Below are positions 6,774 to 8,162 of a stretch of 8,162 nt of DNA, one piece after another. Every line of letters starts with the position of its first letter. Position 1 is the first letter of the stretch. The stretch comes from Ectopseudomonas composti (GTDB taxonomy: Bacteria > Pseudomonadota > Gammaproteobacteria > Pseudomonadales > Pseudomonadaceae). The translations under genes and the position numbers were made by a program. The notes beneath the pieces were generated by a model. The model did no database searches. It was not told the DNA's origin and saw only the letters and a list, made by a program, of their open reading frames with translations. The DNA lies in contig CAMPIF010000174.1 of assembly GCA_946886245.1 (NCBI GenBank), forward strand, positions 1 through 8,162, read 5' to 3'.

Positions 6774-6789
6774 GGGCGCGGCTCGACCT

Positions 6790-6810
6790 GTAGGGCGGGT
6801 GAAACCCGCC
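6790..6810 (+). repeat. REP element, partner of the unit at 6753
   Basis: GTAG (6790-6793) then GGCGGGT - GAA - ACCCGCC, a perfect 7-bp stem. It is inverted relative to the unit at 6753-6773, 16 bases away, the layout of a REP pair. Confidence 0.7.
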
Positions 6811-6879
6811 AGGACTCAAAAGCCCCCTCTCCCGCCCTTCGGGCACCCTCGGCTTTGGCCTCCTGCGTCGCCCTACCTC

Positions 6880-7135
6880 CTGCATCCATGCAGTCGTCTC
6901 CCAAGGGAGAGGGGAACCGGTTGGTGGCGGCTGCAAGACCGGGTTCCGCCAGTTGCATCCCTAACCAGAAACGCCAGCAATCCAACCTGCTCACGCTGAA
7001 AGCCCAACCCTCACCCCTAGCCCCTCTCCCAAGGGAGAGGGGAACCGTACAGAGGCGACCGCAATATCTGCATCCATGCTGCCCTCTCCCAAGGGAGAGG
7101 GGAACCGAGCGGTGGCGGCCGCCATATCTGTATTC
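6880..7135 (+). repeat. Three copies of a composite palindromic repeat unit
   Basis: The core CTCCCAAGGGAGAGGGGAACCG occurs with its central AA at 6903, 7031 and 7091. Copies 1 and 3 align without gaps over about 55 bases (6880-6933 and 7068-7122): CTGCATCCATGC, the core, then GGTGGCGG(C/T)YGC. Copy 2 shares the core and a diverged right arm (AGAGGCGACCGC), and is followed by AATATCTGCATCC, matching CATATCTGTATTCC after copy 3. Copies 2 and 3 are 60 bases apart. The stretch 6811-7286 holds no convincing gene, only these repeats; a degenerate half-element with CCCCTCTCCC is at about 6827-6836. Confidence 0.8.
6995..7042 (-). repeat. CCCCTCTCCC palindromic element with tail, copy on the minus strand
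   Basis: On the minus strand arms CCCCTCTCCC and GGGAGAGGGG (10-bp perfect stem, 2-base loop) are followed by a tail CTAGGGGTGAGGG and, at the far end, GGGCTTTCAGC (7005-6995). The same tail and terminal 11-mer occur in the copy at 7246-7291. It overlaps composite unit 2, sharing the hairpin. Confidence 0.8.
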
Positions 7136-7245
7136 CCTCAACTCGCCCAACGCCTGAGCCTACTTGGACCCGCCTTTACCACCCAACGATCAGAGAACGG
7201 ATTTCACCCGCATGCAGCCAAGCCCGAGGCGACTGCGCGTCTGCT

Positions 7246-7291
7246 CCCCTCTCCCTCCGGGAGAGGGGTTGGGGGTGAGGGGGCTTTCAGC
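7246..7291 (+). repeat. CCCCTCTCCC palindromic element at the 3' end of the DUF559 gene
   Basis: Arms CCCCTCTCCC (7246-7255) and GGGAGAGGGG (7259-7268), a perfect 10-bp stem with a 3-base loop, then TTGGGGGTGAGGGGGCTTTC with the final GGGCTTTCAGC at 7281-7291. The stop codon of the minus-strand DUF559 gene (7287-7289) lies inside this conserved tail, so the repeat forms the end of the gene. No T-tract follows the hairpin on either strand, so it is not a standard terminator. Confidence 0.8.
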
Positions 7292-7658
7292 GATCAGAAG
7301 CAATCCGCTCACTAGCCACCCGATAAATCTCCTGCAACACAGCCTCGGTTTCTTTCAAGGCCTGATCGTTCCAAAAGCGCAGCACCATGATGCCTTCGCG
7401 CTCTAAATCCGATGTTCTTGCAGCGTCGTCCTCACCACCGTGCTGCGAACCATCCAGCTCGACCGCCAATTTCGCCGCCTCACAGTAGAAGTCGAGGATA
7501 TAAGGCGGCAACGGGTGCTGCCGGCGAAACTTCAAACCGCCCAGCCGCCCCGACCGCAGGCGATACCACAGACGCACCTCGACATCGGTTGCCGTCGCAC
7601 GCAACTCCCGCGCACGCTGCTTATGCCATGCAGGAAGCGGTCTGTGCTTGGGTGGCAT
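7287..7658 (-). CDS. DUF559 endonuclease-domain protein (Vsr-like PD-(D/E)XK fold)
   Basis: 123 residues, normal for stand-alone DUF559 proteins. Recognisable blocks are DVEVRLWYRLRSGRLGGLKFRRQHPL (motif spread over 25-50), YILDFYC (53-59, Asp56), AVELDGSQH (65-73, Glu67/Asp69) and VLRFWN (92-97), the order typical of this family, which is related to the very-short-patch repair nuclease Vsr. Asp56 and the ELDG residues are the likely metal ligands. No experimentally agreed function is known for the family. The ATG at 7658 is preceded on the minus strand by GAGGGCAAGG. It stands alone: no methylase, DNA-binding partner or toxin gene is adjacent. It is bracketed by CCCCTCTCCC-type repeats on both sides, one of which supplies its stop codon. 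Confidence 0.85.
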   Translation of the reverse strand: MPPKHRPLPAWHKQRARELRATATDVEVRLWYRLRSGRLGGLKFRRQHPLPPYILDFYCEAAKLAVELDGSQHGGEDDAARTSDLEREGIMVLRFWNDQALKETEAVLQEIYRVASERIASDR

Positions 7659-7683
7659 CCTTGCCCTCTCTTTAAATTGTGAT

Positions 7684-7714
7684 AACCCCTACCCTCACCC
7701 CCAAGAGGGGAGAC
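7684..7714 (-). repeat. Truncated CCCCTCTCCC element upstream of the DUF559 gene
   Basis: On the minus strand CTCCCCTCT runs straight into TGGGGGTGAGGGTAGGGG. Compared with full copies, the middle of the palindrome (second half of the left arm, loop and most of the right arm) is missing while the tail is kept. It lies about 25 bases before the DUF559 start, in inverted orientation to the copy at 7246-7291, so the gene is enclosed by inverted repeats. Confidence 0.6.
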
Positions 7715-7893
7715 AAGCAAGGCCGCAATCTCTTCGCTACGAAGATCATACAGCTGCACACACTTGATCAAACCCCACCCTACATCTCCGCTCTTCCGTG
7801 GGAGAAGGAGGACAAGCAAAACGGCGCAGAGCTGAAATCTATGTCCAGGCTAACGATCGTACTGACTGCACGTGATTGATCAAACGTTCACCT
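7715..7893. other. Non-coding spacer with degenerate repeat traces
   Basis: No convincing gene. At about 7787-7818 a worn copy-like stretch (CTCTTCC - GTGGGAGAAGGAGGACAAGC) is seen; its GACAAGCAA end also follows the truncated element near 7712-7720. TTGATCAAAC occurs twice as a direct repeat (7764-7773 and 7876-7885). ACCCCACCCTAC near 7771-7782 resembles half of a GTAG-type REP. All of this suggests old repeat insertions and decay rather than function. Confidence 0.4.
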
Positions 7894-7933
7894 CCCCTCT
7901 CCCTCGGGAGAGGGGCCGGGGGTGAGGGGCTTT
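7894..7933 (+). repeat. CCCCTCTCCC palindromic element at the 3' end of pheA
   Basis: Arms CCCCTCTCCC (7894-7903) and GGGAGAGGGG (7906-7915), a perfect 10-bp stem with a 2-base loop, then the tail CCGGGGGTGAGGGGCTTT. It ends about three bases from the pheA stop codon, in the same orientation and position relative to the gene end as the copy at the DUF559 gene. Confidence 0.8.
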
Positions 7934-7936
7934 ACC

Positions 7937-8162
7937 TCAGAGCACCGCCTTCGGATACGACCCCAACACCTTCAGCGCCACGGCTTCCTGCGCGAGCTTC
8001 TCCAACACATCCTTGATCAGCGGATCGCGGTGATGACCAACGAAATCGATGAAGAACACGTAGGTCCACTTGCCGCTGCGCGACGGACGGGTCTCGATGC
8101 GAGTCAGGTCGATGCCGTTGTTGTGGCACGGCACCAGCAATTCATGCAGCGCGCCCGGCTTG
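7937..8162 (-). CDS. pheA: Chorismate mutase/prephenate dehydratase (P-protein), C-terminal ACT domain, partial
   Basis: The last 74 residues plus stop are present; the gene continues past the right edge. The visible part is the regulatory ACT domain that binds phenylalanine: PGALHELL (the GAL motif) and GIDLTRIETRPS (the ESRP-type motif, here ETRP), followed by YVFFIDFVGH and the end LGSYPKAVL, all typical of pseudomonad PheA. The full enzyme makes phenylpyruvate from chorismate and is feedback inhibited by phenylalanine. In P. aeruginosa pheA lies in a serC-pheA-hisC2 cluster; here no hisC follows, and the next gene downstream is the DUF559 gene on the same strand, with ppx convergent beyond it. 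It could be a relocated or second copy, or mark a rearrangement. Confidence 0.9.
   Translation of the reverse strand, partial: KPGALHELLVPCHNNGIDLTRIETRPSRSGKWTYVFFIDFVGHHRDPLIKDVLEKLAQEAVALKVLGSYPKAVL

Noticed and set aside
6880..7135. CRISPR array
   Set aside because: Only three units at unequal spacing (128 and 60 bases), with homology continuing through the supposed spacers and no cas genes.
7764..7885. Anr/Fnr boxes at the two TTGATCAA sites
   Set aside because: The consensus needs four bases between TTGAT and ATCAA; here the halves overlap.
7894..7933. Intrinsic terminator of pheA
   Set aside because: The hairpin is strong, but no T-tract follows on either strand and the element recurs with a conserved tail, so it is better called a repeat, though it may still hinder polymerase.

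Overview
The window looks like a GC-rich Pseudomonas chromosome. The rho-trxA-ppx neighbourhood and the close matches of Rho, TrxA and Ppx to gammaproteobacterial Pseudomonas proteins support this, as do the short palindromes headed by GTAG (REP-type repeats). Species cannot be fixed from the sequence alone.

Layout. (1) 1-377: the first 15 codons of rho (minus strand) with its leader and a candidate promoter, then the trxA terminator and three GTAG-headed REP hairpins. (2) 378-704: trxA, thioredoxin, minus strand. (3) 814-5157: an accessory module. A FadR/FCD-type GntR regulator is transcribed leftwards. Divergent from it is a tightly packed five-gene operon: periplasmic binding protein, two permeases and ATPase of a polar amino-acid-type ABC importer, then allA (ureidoglycolate lyase). 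Between the regulator and the operon lie a perfect 16-bp palindrome (candidate operator) and a -24/-12 sigma-54-like promoter. (4) 5244-6746: complete ppx, exopolyphosphatase. (5) 6747-7936: a repeat-rich stretch with two more REP hairpins, at least four recognisable copies of another palindromic element (arms CCCCTCTCCC / GGGAGAGGGG with a GGGGGTGAGGG tail), composite repeat units and one small DUF559 (Vsr-like PD-(D/E)XK) endonuclease gene. (6) 7937-8162: the C-terminal ACT domain of PheA (chorismate mutase/prephenate dehydratase), minus strand, cut by the window end.

How the genes fit together. In P. aeruginosa and P. putida, trxA and ppx are neighbours and ppk follows ppx. Here the ABC-allA module sits between trxA and ppx, and pheA appears where ppk is expected, so both sides of ppx depart from the usual order. 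The importer probably feeds AllA, which splits ureidoglycolate to glyoxylate and urea, so the module is best read as a purine/ureide nitrogen-scavenging unit. The binding protein lacks the aspartate that normally holds the alpha-amino group of amino acids, which fits a non-amino-acid substrate such as a ureide.

Most unusual signals: the palindromic elements that bracket the DUF559 gene and supply its stop codon, the apparent rearrangement at ppx/pheA, and the ureide module with its possible sigma-54 and FadR-family control.
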